Shown: piece after piece, positions 10,982 through 23,594 of the stretch | Layout of the letters: every line of letters starts with the position of its first letter | How positions within the stretch are numbered: the stretch's first letter is position 1 | DNA from: Rhyacophila brunnea | Lineage: Eukaryota; Arthropoda; Insecta; Trichoptera; Rhyacophilidae | DNA: 64,000 nucleotides | Direction: 5' to 3' | Assembly: GCA_022495005.1 (NCBI GenBank) | Contig: JAGYXB010000976.1 | Coordinates: forward strand, 400,543-464,542 | Program-made: the position numbers and the translations under genes | Notes under the pieces: model-generated | The model's input: only the letters and a program-made list of their open reading frames with translations | The model's database searches: none | Told to the model about the DNA's origin: nothing

Positions 10982-11389
10982 TTGATAAAATCACTGATAA
11001 TCAATCCTTTGGAGTCTAAAGAAAAAGTGTAGGTATCTGACAAAAGTTGAAACGTTTCTGTCCATTATCAAAAATTAATTTCCTTATTATTTTGAGTCAC
11101 ATTTTCACGTTTTTTTTTCACGATACTCGTTCAATTATTGTTGTAATATTCATAATAATTGATATGAAGAAACTCAATATTCAATACTAAACAATACTGA
11201 AAAATTTCAAATGTCGTGATGTAATTTTGCTGACGTATTACTAAACTGTCTTACGAAAGTAATACTGAGCTAGTGTTGAGAAACTTTTCATCAATGTTTG
11301 TCTTTCACGACAGTTTTTCGTTATAGAAACATTCACTTCAATACAACAAGAATTCATAATATTATATTGATATCTCCCAGCACTCGTTC

Positions 11390-11667
11390 ATTCTCCTAAC
11401 ACTGTAATCACGAAGAGATGCTTTACGTGGCTGGAACATGTGTTCCGTATACTGTCAGAGAGTGTGACACTTCGTACCCTTGTGGCACAGCCTCAAGGAT
11501 TCCGTCACAATAGTCGGTCTTCCCTCATTCTGTAGCGGTGCTATTATAAAACTGCAGGTTTGGCATGGCGGCAGGCGCGAGAGTTGGCGATGGACCGAGT
11601 GAAGTGGCGCAAACTTGTGCTTGCCCTACGCCACAATGCAGGTACATGGCAGGATGAAAGAAAAGAA
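11390..11667 (+). pseudogene. Non-LTR retrotransposon C-terminal fragment, dead
   Basis: Plus-strand relative of the 46670-47236 fragment. Readable pieces are 'TLRTLVAQPQGF', then after breaks 'AGLAWRQARELAMDRVKWRK', followed by 'LVLALRHNAGTW'. Stops and small indels break the frame. The RT palm and endonuclease are missing. Confidence 0.7.
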
Positions 11668-11976
11668 AGAAGAATGATGGTTATCTGGAAAATATCTATA
11701 CCTACATGAGAAACAATGTGTCGTATGCCGAAAATTTCCACAAAACGCACGGATTTTTTTGTTCCTATTATGAATACATCAAAGGTTTGAATCAACTTTT
11801 TAAGGGAATATTATGATAGAGTTACTTCTTTATAACTTTGCGCACCCGGCTCTAGGATGAAAATTATGTAATATATTCTAAAGATATTTTTTACATAATA
11901 TTATAATATTATCTATTTATTTTCTTATTACTAAATTTATTAAGTAATTAGTAAATATCATTTTTGAATTGTGAAA

Positions 11977-12444
11977 AGTGGTGACCTACCATTATGTCTT
12001 AAGCGTAGGGTGTTCAACCAATGTGTGCTACCCATGCTCACGTATGGCTGCGAGACGTGGACCCTCAACACGAGAGATGTCCAAAGGCTAAGAGTCACAC
12101 AGCGAGGCATGGAGAGGTGCATGCTGGGCATCATGTGAAAGGACCGTAAGAGAAACGAATGGGTAAGGAAGCAGACAAAAGTACGCGATGTAATAGACGT
12201 TGCCAAACAGCTGAAATGGAGATGGGCGGGGCACATTTCTCGCCGAAAGAACGGCCGCTGGACAAATGCCGTCATCCAATGGTACCCAAGGGGTACGAAA
12301 CGGCCACAGGGTCGCCCTAAAAGCCGCTGGATTGACGAACTGGTAAAGTTCGGCGGAAATACGTGGCAGCGAACGACACAGGACCGAAAGAGTTGGAGAA
12401 AGCTTGGGGAGGCCTTCATCCAGCAGTGGATTGACCCCGGCTGA
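11977..12444 (+). pseudogene. RTE-clade LINE, RT C-terminal domain with one stop
   Basis: One frame of 156 codons, broken by a single TGA after 'MERCMLGIM'. In order: 'RRVFNQCVLPMLTYGCETW' (thumb region after the RT palm), 'NEWVRKQTKVRDVIDVAKQ', 'WRWAGHISRRKNGRWTNAVI', 'QWYPRGTKRPQGRPKSRWID', and the end 'LGEAFIQQWIDPG'. This C-terminal order is typical of RTE elements. The stop codon is followed by TGATGATGA and a long TA run, the expected RTE 3' simple-sequence tail. The 5' part, with endonuclease and catalytic palm, is absent through 5' truncation. Minus-strand frames over this region are shadows. Confidence 0.85.
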
Positions 12445-12520
12445 TGATGATGATATATATATATATACATAATAGATATATTCATAGGTTATATATATAT
12501 ATATATATTCATTAGATATA
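12444..12520. repeat. (TGA)n/(TA)n simple-sequence tail
   Basis: TGATGATGA followed by two TA runs separated by 'cataatagatatattcatagg'-type sequence. It directly follows the RTE stop codon and is probably the expanded tail of that insertion. Confidence 0.75.
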
Positions 12521-12529
12521 GTCAATTAC

Positions 12530-13160
12530 CTGTCATTTACTTTTGTTTGTAAGAAATAAAAAGGCTTTTTTATTGTATTTTATTTATTTTTTGTTTTATA
12601 TTCTACGTCTTAACGAACAAAATATTTACTTTTAACATTTTCTGAAAAATTGTACATACAGAACACTGACCCTGAAATACTTATGTACATATTATATTAT
12701 AATGTAATATTATTACGGATATTTTTTTAAATTGTTACTAAAGCTTTTGACGTCGGGTTTCACCCAAAGCACCAAAATTCCATAGTTTACATTGCATCCG
12801 ACTTGCCTTTCGAATAATTAATAATTATCAAATTCAAATTGTGACATTTGATACGGCCATAAATTCGCGTTACGCACCAGTGTTATTTCCATGAATAGCT
12901 AATATTTTGAACGTTACAAAATGTTGCGCCTGGTGAAAGGGTTATCAAAATAATATTGGATTGAGTGTTTATACTGTCATTTCTAGTAAGATAATAGCAA
13001 ATATTATATGTGCATATTATAAATACGTCGATATAATATTTATTATTATAGCAAACTCAAATAGTATCGACTTTAGTCACAAAATGTTTTTGTTATGGTT
13101 TTCGGTTAAAGTTAAAATGGAAAATAGATATAACCTTAAAGTACATGATAATTGAGACGG
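12530..13160. other. AT-rich gene-free stretch
   Basis: No gene or shared repeat recognised. Confidence 0.35.
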
Positions 13161-13164
13161 TCAG

Positions 13165-13345
13165 AGCAGAAGTGGCGTAACGTTTTTTAAACGTAGTTAA
13201 CTATTGGAAGAGGTTCCTGAGAGACGCAGGTTCAATTCCTGCTGGAAGTCGTATTATTTTCAAAAAAGATTTTTTCTATTGGCTAAATATTTTCTCAGAA
13301 GTATTTTAAAAATTATGTACTTATGTTCAATAAAAACAAAATGTT
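13165..13345 (+). repeat. Family A tRNA-headed repeat, 3' part
   Basis: A tRNA-like 3' half ('caggttcaattcctgctgg') is followed by the family A tail: 'ttcaaaaaagattttttc', 'tattggcta', 'tttctcagaagta', 'aaaaattatgtac' and 'atgttcaataaaa'. Clearer copies are at 22300, 36357, 45215 and 50572. No inverted partner is present here. Confidence 0.65.
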
Positions 13346-13349
13346 ACAT

Positions 13350-14820
13350 TCTTAAATATTAAGTTGACTAGATATAGATACGTAAATTTATTTATAGTAA
13401 CATCGTCTGATTACGACAAAAGTGAATCGCAACCTTATTGGTATTGGATGCAAAATAAGTTTTGTACTAAACAATACTAATACTCAAACGAATCGCTTAT
13501 AGTGCCAACGTAAAATAATTTACACATATTTTAATGATTAAAAAGTGGAGAGATAGGAATAAAAAGAAATTAGAGAAGTTAAAAGTAAAGAGTAGAGCAT
13601 GATTATGAAGTAAAAAGTAAAGATATAAAGCATGACTATTAAGTTGCTTAGGGCATGAGATTGCGCTGGCAATTGGATAATATGACTATCAGTGAAACTC
13701 GTATCTATAGAATATAATAAGAAAAATAATTTAAGTAGAGAGTAAAAGATGTGAATAAACAAGACTTGTAAGTGTATGATAAAATTGATTATTGGGGCGC
13801 CAAGTGTTTTCTAGATGTGTACATGATGGTATACTGTCGAATTAAAGAAAATGCTATATTTAGAGGTAACAATTATTTAATATAAGCTAGAAAACATATT
13901 GAATTTATTAAAACAAGTAAGAAGATAGAGGCATGGAATTTAAGAGACTCGTGATCATTGCTTTGCGAACATAATATAGTTTTACAAGAACATTATAATA
14001 CAAAAATGGGTGTACTCATCTGTTGGTCCATTGAAAGTCACTGATTCTAGAAATAGTAATGAAAATTTAAATGAAATCTGGCCACCGGCCGACGGCGACC
14101 ATCAAAATGAATTGTTTTAAGACGATCCGTCCATGTGTGCCGCCAAAGTAAAAGTGACCGAGTCCAAGCAAAAATGGGATCTCGTCCTGCCACAGGGTTG
14201 TGGTTGGTGTAAAAGAGACAACCAATCTTGCATCTTCTTCTACTTGCTCAGTATTTACCTACTTTGAATTTCGGTATACCCTCAACGTAACAGTATCTCC
14301 AAATATTACCTTTATTATTAAAAAAATATACCTAGTTGAAAAATGTTAAGTTTATGTCATATTGCTTATATTGGTAATAGCGTATTATTTTACATTCTCG
14401 TTCCGAAGTAATGCAGCCGAATGAATGTTCTCATATTCGTAAAATAGCCCTCCGACGCAGTAAGCAGTAACCACCTACTAAGACGGTTTAAAGAAACATG
14501 AAGTGTTTGCGGCGTGTAAGTGTTCGCAGGATCGTAAAAGTACCGCAGCCATTCGCGCGGAATAGGTTATTAATGCAACAAGGGGTAACTGTGATGAACA
14601 GACAAGATTTTCGGTGATTTTATGAACACAACAAAATACCTAATGCACGATACAAATTGCCTAAGGGTTAGGTGTTACGTTTTTCTATCAATTTTTATTA
14701 CGTTAAATTTATTATTTAACACATGATACAACGAGAAACAAACGTACATACTAGTCTGGAAGGTCGGTAGTAAGATTGTTAAATACATTAAAAGGATAAT
14801 ATGGCATACTTTGTCTTTGA
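13350..14820. other. Gene-free stretch
   Basis: AT-rich with a somewhat GC-richer patch at about 14080-14220. No protein family, RNA or shared repeat was recognised. Confidence 0.35.
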
Positions 14821-14833
14821 ACTCACTGTATCT

Positions 14834-15429
14834 CAGCAGCAGCAGCAGCAGCAGAAGGTAGGATATAAGCTGTTAATAAAATCCGACATGAACAGTGCAC
14901 ACTTAACTTTGTCAGTCATGCGTATTTATTTTCATTGAACTATTAAAATACTATTACAATTATTTTAAGATGGTGTTGATTAGTTTGTAAAACTCCTGTA
15001 AAAACTGAACCATAATAGATAATAGTAAAAAAAATACTTATCAACCTTTAAAATATCTAAAATTATAATAATATATGCATCATTTTGGATATTTTTTAGA
15101 TAGAATATTATTTATTTTATCTATAACGGATCGATTTCGGCATGTAAAACTTAATAAATTCAAAAAAAAGAAACAACCAATATCAAAGTAATAGTGTATA
15201 TATTTATTCATAATTCAACGAAAAGAAATAAGTATGAATAAAAAGTGTGTACTATTTTATGGGATCGCCCATAGCATTTTTGATTTAGGCATGATTGATT
15301 TTTAAAAATTAACCAACACTATCTGTAAGTTTTATCATTTTCAATCAAAACAAAAACATGTGACTGACAAAGTATAGTGTGTGCTATTTATGTTGGATCT
15401 TAACAGCCTACCTCCATCCTTTGCCACTG
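14834..15429 (+). mobile_element. hAT-type MITE (family C), copy 2
   Basis: Flanked by perfect 8 bp direct repeats 'ctgtatct' (14826-14833 and 15430-15437), the target-site length of hAT transposons. The right end reads 'cctacctccatcctttgcc' then 'actg'. The left end has the CAG of the terminus expanded into seven CAG units before 'aaggtagg'. Subterminal arms match the other family C copies. No coding capacity. Confidence 0.9.
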
Positions 15430-16490
15430 CTGTATCTTATGGTTAATAAATTACTGAGGAAAATAATTGCGTTATTTATTCTCATTATTTTATTATTATT
15501 AGGTTATTTTTTCTCATTGGTTTACCCGTGATATTTTATCCAGGTAGAGCATATCTTGTAAAATAATTATCTGAGAATATCATAGACATTTCTTGAAGGA
15601 ATTAAAATAAATCGAATGATAAAAATGTTATAAAAAGACGACGATAATAACGTTCTGATTTATATATTATATCTTTGAATATACTTGAGTAATTAAATAA
15701 GAAACTATTATTTAGTCATGCGTGAAAATTAGAAATTTTGTTCTAAGTTATTGGTATGATAAAAATATGTTATACCTATACCATAAATAATATATCGCAC
15801 ACTGAAATCTATACGGTCGTTACTGCAAATAACATGATATTAAGTAATTTGAGTTTGAATGTTAAATAATTAACTTCAATTTAATTAATTGCAGTAAAAT
15901 GCTGAAAATTGAACAATGTTAGAATAATTTTGTGTACTTTATCCTACTGTAGTTAAATATAATATCAATATATTTTTTGAAGTAATATTGTGGATTTTTG
16001 GAGTTGCGGCCATATAGTTTGAAAATTAACTCATAAACTTCCAACAAACTTACAGTGATGCAGCTGTATAATAATAATAGAAAAAAACGAAATGCACCTT
16101 TTTCATATAAAATTTTATTAAAATTAGTATTTTATATAAAAATTGTTTTATTATAGAAATAAAAAAAAACAATAAAAATAACTTAATCATCAGTAGGATA
16201 CGAAATATAATTTATTTCAATGTCGAACAATTAAAAAAAATATATGTGCGTATATACTTACTCGATCAGAATGCAAATATTCTTTAAATACGGCGGCATA
16301 GCACAATAAATATTGTACCAAAGATGAAATATTTTTTAGGCAAAAGGGTCTCATATAAGATAATGCCATATAGCTCTAAATTAAAATTTTAAATATAAAA
16401 TAACCATATTATGGACACAATAATGTAGAAGGCCACTGCTTTCAAGTAGCAGTAAATGCCATATTAATAAAGAATACATAATTTATTTTT
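15430..16490. other. AT-rich gene-free stretch
   Basis: Nothing recognised. Confidence 0.35.
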
Positions 16491-16505
16491 TTACAGAAGA
16501 AAAAT

Positions 16506-16575
16506 GCACTCGATTGGATTCGAACCACTGATTGTTCGGTTATCAGCCGAACGCACTTTTTTACGCCACAGTGTG
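16506..16575 (-). pseudogene. tRNA-Ile-like sequence
   Basis: The minus strand has a good anticodon arm ('ttcgg' / loop 'ctgataa' / 'ccgaa', anticodon GAU) and a T arm 'agtggttcgaatccaat' with one mismatch. The acceptor pairs only partly and the D arm is poor. It is a tRNA pseudogene or SINE head, not a convincing working tRNA gene. Confidence 0.45.
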
Positions 16576-16904
16576 ATACTGCAATTGTGACGATTATACA
16601 GTAAACAATAATAGTTTAGAATTGTTCCGTTGCCTAGGCAGCGAATTTATTATTATCGGCCATTTGCAAATCCTTACGTAATATATATAATAACGTATTA
16701 CGTATAAGTAATGTAATACTGTAAAACATCAGAGTGACAGATGGTACTTTAAAAATAAAAATAACGAGAAACCATTATATAATTAAGTAATATAAGTTAA
16801 AGTCTATAGAAATAAACCAACAGCGTTCCAATAAGCGGTCTTTTTTCTTGAGTGTGTAATTTAACAAAATAATTAAGAGCCAGTCAAAGAATCTAGTTTA
16901 TCAC

Positions 16905-16960
16905 AAGTTTTGTTTTTGTTTTGTTACACCAAAGAAGTATAACTTCTAACGTGCGTAAAT
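16905..16960 (+). repeat. Short palindromic repeat, copy 1
   Basis: Shares 'ttttgttac' and 'ccaaagaagtataacttcta' plus 'cgtgcgtaaata' with 59115-59165. The core 'agaagtataacttct' is a perfect palindrome. It is probably one end of a MITE. Confidence 0.55.
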
Positions 16961-17159
16961 AAGTACACACACCGATTTTTTTCTTTATCGAAGTGTATTC
17001 ATAAGTCATTTTAGGGTTTTTTGGAGTTATAACCCTATAGATCTCAGTGTGCGATATAACAACCTTACTCAAAGTACCCATTATGATTCTATTATAATAT
17101 ATTACGACGTATAATACTTCGTTTTCTATTTTATAACAATGTGTTGTGAACATCGAGTG

Positions 17160-19190
17160 GATAATACTTTTGCACCGGGGGATAAATAATTAGATATTTT
17201 TAGAATGCGAAAATACATTGGTACTAATATTGTATGCGCGTACTCAGTTTCATAATACATAAGTAATTGTTATTGTATCGTTTCACAGCCCGACATACCT
17301 TCCCACACAAAATGCTTCGCAGCCATTCTGAATTATAGTGGCTCTATTTCAATTGGAAGTAATAAATAAAGATTTCCTTTCTCACACACCACAATTCCAG
17401 TTCCACTGAAAAAATATACTATGTAATATATTATATGATTCTATAGGTCGACTTAATAGAGCACGTATATAATATACTACTGTAAAATGAATGATGATAA
17501 AAATTTATTCCATAATGTACTCGTACTGTATATATTTATTCTTGTAATAATTTATATAAAATGATAGTCGAATTATGGTAAATAATCATTTTTGCTTCCG
17601 AGAACATCATAATCACTTAGCTTTGACGGAGTGAAAATTATGTTTACAGACTTTTTACGATAAACATACATCTAAACTACATTTAATTTTTGACAGACGC
17701 TGTAATTGAAACTGCATTCACTCCCGAATACAGTGAAATGATGCCTTGTATAGATCCCATTCACTGCATCCAACACAACTGGTGCGTTGGCCATTAGGTG
17801 GCCATTAGATATAATTAGCATATTATTTAAATGTGGTAATTACTAATTAATTACAAGGTCCGCAAAGAATTGTTTTCTGTTGACTATTGAGTTTCACTAA
17901 CCCAATTATAGTGAAATCAGCCATACAACAATCAAAATAGTTTTAAAGGAAATATTCAAAAAACCCCTACAATAAGAAAACTTATACAAGCGGACGACAG
18001 CGTTTCCAATAATGGAGATTAAATTTGTTTTTGTCACTTGTGCTAATGATGAATACAATATCTATATCGATTAGTATTTCTTTTGAATATTAGTAATAAT
18101 ATTATATTATTATTATACATATTATTATGTATATATAATTTGTATTTAATATAACCTATATGTTAGTTTTCGTATCCTTAATATTATATACTTTTTTTTA
18201 CTATTTAACTATTTTTTATTCAAATGAATAAATAAAACAGTACTATGAAAAAATAATAGAACAAAAAAAGGGGGCAAAAAGTGTAAAAATAAACGATATA
18301 CGTACATAATAATATACACAAACCAATAAAATAATTATTATTATCAAACTATTGATCTACTAGATTTCCCCAAGTATATTAAATACCTCCTCTAGTCCTC
18401 TGGATACCTCAAGAAAACCTAAAACAGCGACTGCAATACGTCTGCGGATTTATAAATGCTTTTTCGCTGTCTCGGGAAGTCAGTTGAACAACTTATATAC
18501 AAATATTTTTATTATACCTACTTACTAATATTTTTATGCCTTTTATCTGTAAAATTTTCATTTTTATCGAAAAAAAAACTTATATTCTATAGAATAAAAT
18601 TTTTATTTTATAAGAAATACGTAGGTAGATATATTATGTTCACGTTTTTCTAGATGCATATTGAAAATATAAATTTATTTTTCACCTGAAAATTGTAATT
18701 TTCATATGAATTTTAGCAAAGAGTTTTTAAATATTTTATAAAAAAACCTTTGGCAGAAGTGTCATGTATATTTAAAAAAACCTAACCAAAAATTCTGTTG
18801 GGTGCATAACTCACTCGAAGTGAGCAACAAACTTGCCTAGCAAATTTTTGTAAAAGAAAATATTTGTATTTTTTGTGACTTTTATCACTATAAAAATATC
18901 CGCCTATAAAACGATAGATATTAATTTGTGATGGCAATAAATTGTGATGGCATATAATATCACTGCAAAGTACATACTTTTGTATATTATTAGATAGTTG
19001 TGTAAATAATGAAATATATTTTCGACCAATAAAAACCTAAATACAAGCAATACATACATACAAAATATTATTGTGTATCTAATAATACAATTTATTAAAA
19101 TATAAATCCAAGTATTTCTTCGGATAATATTATATAATATTAATACTATCGACCGAGGATACTTGATGGAATTTGAATTTAAAGTCTAAT
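17160..19190. other. Long AT-rich gene-free stretch
   Basis: About 2 kb with only short spurious frames. No shared repeat was recognised. Confidence 0.35.
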
Positions 19191-19194
19191 TGAT

Positions 19195-19500
19195 TTAAGA
19201 TTGGTACTATTGCATTTGTATGGTTATGCATTTCAGCATCTTCAGGCACTGTGTGCATTCACCAAAAGGTTAATACATACTGACGATGGATATAGTTAAT
19301 AAATTCATATAAATATTCATAATTTAGAATTGACATTATTACATAATATATCAATAATTATTCATTTTTAAATATTGACTACAACTATTCATAATTATTT
19401 GTTTGTTATAGTTTATAATTGTGAGCCTTGACTTACTTACCTATTAAAAAACGACTTAAATGGAATAGTCCAAAACTCAATTGGAATTTTAATAATATTA
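19195..19500. repeat. Diverged copy of hairpin repeat at 40218
   Basis: Contains 'tttcagcatcttcaggcact' and 'gtgtgcattcacc', the arm of the 40218-40322 hairpin. Further on, 'taaatggaatagtccaaaac' parallels 'caaatggaatagtaaaaaat' near 40340. The hairpin partner arm is not intact here. Confidence 0.45.
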
Positions 19501-19509
19501 TGTTCAACT

Positions 19510-21140
19510 TGGTATGGCATTTTTGATTTAATTGAAAATAAATCAAGAGCTGATGTAATTTGTTAAAAAAAAACCGTAAGAAAAATTACATATTTTCTTA
19601 ATATTTATAATATTATTTTTATTTTCTTTTACTGCTGTTAAAAATGACAGTATGTAGAACACACGATTGTAATCGACTCATTGCTATTGTGAAACATAAT
19701 ATATAATTTCGGACGTAGTGTTGTATTAGTACAGCGTAGTATTGAAAAGATTGGACTATGTATCTACTATTTAATAGTTACTCAGTGATACTAACTTAAT
19801 TCAAATATACAGTCGAATGTTTCGGAATGGTTAAATTATACAATATAATTGATATTATCAAATAAAAATAAATGTTTATTCCAGTGATATTAAAATCGAA
19901 GATATTATGAAATTGAAAGACGCCTTTAAATGAAAATGATTATATTAGAATAATTTCATAGAGTCAAATTTCCATTCAATGTTCTCATAATCTTAACTTT
20001 ATATAGTTTCGAAAAAAAACATATCGTTTTTAAATAAATATAAAATAAGTACATAAAAATTATGAATTATTCGAAAATATTTTCTATATACTTAGGTATA
20101 ATATTAGTCTAAACTTAAATCAAAAAATAAGTTAATTATAAATATAACCATAAAGCATATTATATTATATAACGACATGATGAAATCAATTAATATTACA
20201 TTTTAAAGTTTAAAGTTTTTTTTTATTTAATACTTTGGACGCGGAAGACGCACACGGTGCGTAATGACCAGGCGGCCGATCGATGTAATTAACGTGCATT
20301 TTAAAGGGGGCAATTAAAATCTCATTATATATTCAGCAGCGAAAGCGTTAAGTAAAAAATATTTATGTAAATACTTATCTAGTTGTATAAGTATTCATTT
20401 TTAATATACCTATATTATAAATGTCCATAAGCTAGGTGTTAGCTTTAGAATTAGTTTGCTTTGTTAGGTTTAGTGTTTAACGCCATAATAAGACGATAAA
20501 CATTTTTGTATAAATTACCTAATTCTAATTGAAGGTTTGAAAGTCTATAGGGTTTAAGTGCCAGAAATGTGAAACTAAGATATAATAAAAAAAAGAATAA
20601 AATCATACATACTCGTATATGAAAACTTACATTTTTATTTTTACAAAGTTACAGAAGAACATCAGTATATTAAGATAAGTTTTCATAATTCTAAAGATAA
20701 AAATAAACAAAGGAAAAATAAAATATTTCAATATGTAGAGGGCTGTTTAGGGGCACATAGATCCCGCCTATATTTTAATGTATTTGTGTGATACAAATGG
20801 TAGAGTTAGGAACGTAGACCCTTCAGAATATTATTATTATTAGCATATAGATTGTGTTGAAATAAAAAAGTTGTTATAGAATTTTTGGCACTTAGACACT
20901 ATAGATTTTCAACCTTTCATTTGATTTAAGTTTTGGTTTGCGTTATTTTTTGCGACCCGGGATTTGCCGTTCGTTTATGCCAGGCATGTGCTTCCGCGAA
21001 TGGCAAAAGCACCATAGATAATTATAGGCAAAAAAGCACAGACACAGAATACATACAATTAATTCTTGTTCATATAACAAATGAATACAATAAAATAACT
21101 GAATTATATATAGTTAGGTATATTCGGTGTCTAAATCAAT
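19510..21140. other. AT-rich gene-free stretch
   Basis: A GC-richer patch at about 20235-20295 ('gcggaagacgcacacggtgc') is the only compositional feature. No gene recognised. Confidence 0.35.
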
Positions 21141-21148
21141 TAGATTAA

Positions 21149-21405
21149 CGCCCACGATGGCCGAGCGGTTACGTGTTAAGCTTATAATGTCATGAGTTAC
21201 GGGTTCGAATCCCGGGTCGGATAAAAATCATTCACGTGTTGGTTTTTTCATTGTTTATTTGGACCCGGAGTTCAGGCTTAATATATTGAGCAAGTTGTTA
21301 ACATCAATTTCTTGTGAAAATCAGAATCTGTTACGAAATCTTTTCATGAGGCAGCCAAGATCCACATTGGATTGCAGATCCAATTGGAAAAATATAAAAA
21401 AAACT
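21149..21405 (+). mobile_element. tRNA-derived SINE (family S1)
   Basis: Starts 'cgcccacgatggccgagcgg' exactly as the 9153 copy. The B-box region 'gggttcgaatcccgggtc' is closer to a real tRNA than in that copy. The body carries 'attgagcaagttgttaacat' and 'ttgtgaaaatcagaatctg', and the 3' end is A-rich. Target duplications are not clear. Confidence 0.8.
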
Positions 21406-21473
21406 ATAATAAATTAAATAAGAGGAAGTATTTTATATACTTAAGGAAACCTAGTATATTAATAACGTTATAG

Positions 21474-21631
21474 ATTTTTGGGTTTCCACGGCGTGTACTT
21501 CTTCCTTCTTTCCTTGACGTTTCGGGCTCGTTGTAGAGACCATCTCTTGATAATGAGTCGAGGAAAGAAGGAAGAAGTACACGCGGTGGAAACCAGAGAT
21601 CTATTACATTAAAAAAAACAGTGAAAGTCTC
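21474..21631 (-). mobile_element. Short foldback element, copy 2, with 11 bp target duplication
   Basis: Flanked by identical 'taacgttatag' (21463-21473 and 21632-21642). Inverted arms of about 35 bp: left 'ggtttccacggcgtgtactt' then 'cttccttctttcc', right 'ggaaagaaggaag' then 'aagtacacgcggtggaaacc'. The loop of about 42 bp contains 'ttgacgtttcgggctcgttg'. Read on the minus strand it starts 'gagactttcac', as does the copy at 2430. The 11 bp duplication favours a retroposed or SINE-like origin over a classical MITE. Confidence 0.8.
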
Positions 21632-21639
21632 TAACGTTA

Positions 21640-22295
21640 TAGTATATTAATAGTTGTATAATATATTGTTATTGGTGTATATCGGTACTATGGTGGCAAA
21701 TGGTTATAACTGCTGTTTACATAATTTTAGAAGAGAGCAAAAATAAAGATTTGAAATTAGTCCGACAAGTAAGTTTATGTATCTATTTTAAAGTATTGTT
21801 TATACAAAAGTGGAATTAGCATCCCAACACAAACCTTTACCCTTTTTAAGATTGAAGTTTTTTAGCAGATATATCTTTTTCCATATCAACTTTTTTTCAC
21901 ATTTGGTCAGATGCAAATATCTTTTGACATTACTTTGTGACCAATAAAGTTGCAGCTCTAATATTTTGCCACGTTAAAGAATGTACAATTTGGAACATAT
22001 TATGAAAGAATACTTAAAAGTGAAAAAAACTGCAGTTATAACCGTCATGCCATCACAGTACCTATATGTACTTATATCGTTTAATTGCACACCCTTTTCA
22101 CTTATTTTGTTATACTCTATTATATACTATTACAAATATTGTCTTCTTATATAAATTAATAATTCTCAATGTAATATAATAATGTAAATGTTTATTTGCA
22201 ATAATACAATACAAGTTTCTCTGAATCATTATTTAAATTTGCATTTCATCAATTACCTTAAGTCGACAGTACCTACTTAATAATTTTCATATTTT
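21640..22295. other. AT-rich gene-free stretch
   Basis: Nothing recognised. Confidence 0.35.
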
Positions 22296-22299
22296 AATT

Positions 22300-22960
22300 T
22301 ACCATTTATTTATTCAACGAATAATTCACAAGATTTAAGAATGTAACATTCCAATTATTGAATATACATTATTTTGAAAACACTTCCGAGCAAATATAAT
22401 ATAACTAAAAAAATAAATCTTTTTGAAAAAAGTATCATGCAGGAATCGAACTTGAATCTCTCGGGTATCACACTCACGCACATATACCACTATACTAAAG
22501 GAGTTATACTTAATTGCGACAAATTTTAAGTAATGGTTTTTAATACTTACTGAAGCGCAATCCAAATTGAGCTACTATTGGCGATCGGCTTTTGTATTTT
22601 AAATCAAAGTATGTATTACGTTAATTACTAACTGACATAATGGATCACTCCAAGATTTTTTTTCGTAACTTACTTGAACTTGCTTATAATTTTTAATTTA
22701 TTATTTTTTGTATTCAACGAATAATTCACAAGATTTAAGAATGTAACATTCTAATTATTATTGAACATACATAATTTTGAAAACACTTCTGAAAAAATAA
22801 TATATTAAACCAATAAAAAAATATTTTTAAAAACAGTAAGTTCGATTCCTGTGAGTCTTACTTTCTTCAAAAAATTTTTTTTTATTGGTTATAATATATT
22901 TTCTCAGAAGTGTTTTTCAAAATTATGTATTTTTCATAATATATTTACATAACATTATGA
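22300..22960 (-). repeat. Family A tRNA-headed repeats, tandem plus foldback
   Basis: Two units. The first (22300-22680, minus strand) has the tail 'ttattcaacgaataattcac', a tRNA-like head (rc near 22436-22500, B-box 'caagttcgattcctgcatg') and a 5' domain. The second (about 22712-22950) starts again with the tail, reaches the head, and turns back into a plus-strand tail: 'gtaag' / loop 'ttcgattcctgtgagt' / 'cttac', then 'aaaaatttttttttattgg'. The arms of the second unit pair over about 110 bp. No coding. Confidence 0.75.
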
Positions 22961-23594
22961 TATTTGATGTCAAGAATTAATTATTCTATGTCAATATTTC
23001 ATAACCTACTTATTAACAAGTGCCGTGTCTATAAAAGTAAAGTTTTAAGATATGTTAGTATAAATATTGAGTGCAGTAGTAGAGCGAATTTTTATAAACG
23101 TTTCTGAATTTCACCGGAGGAGTAGAGAAGAATTTGACACCTTTGATGTATTATGCCGACGTCAAACTTCAAAAACTTCCATTCGACAGGGTTTCATTTT
23201 GAAAACAACGAAGTTCGCGATAAAATAAAGTTGAGCATCGTGTAACACTCACGCGAAAGCCGAAACTCGTCAAAAAACACACTCACCCGAACAAAGTTGT
23301 ACCTACAAGTGTGTAGGTACTCAGATAAGATTGTGTAATAATTCGCGATTATACTGAAAGTTTGCTCAGCCCACAAAATGTTGTTTTTTTATACAGCTTA
23401 CACAACTTTGTTTGACATTTAAAATACAGCACGACTCTATTACACAATGCCATTGGGTGCTATTCATTTTCACCAAAGAAAGGTTGTATTTACTTATTAA
23501 ATGCTCCCATAATAAATGATTGTAATGTTGATACACGTAAACCAATATGATCTTGTTTCATCATCGTCAAACGAGGTCAATTCATTTGACAACG

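Noticed and set aside
11958..12525. Minus-strand frames of 145-175 residues
   Set aside because: They are antisense shadows of the plus-strand RTE fragment at 11977-12444, which has clear LINE motifs.
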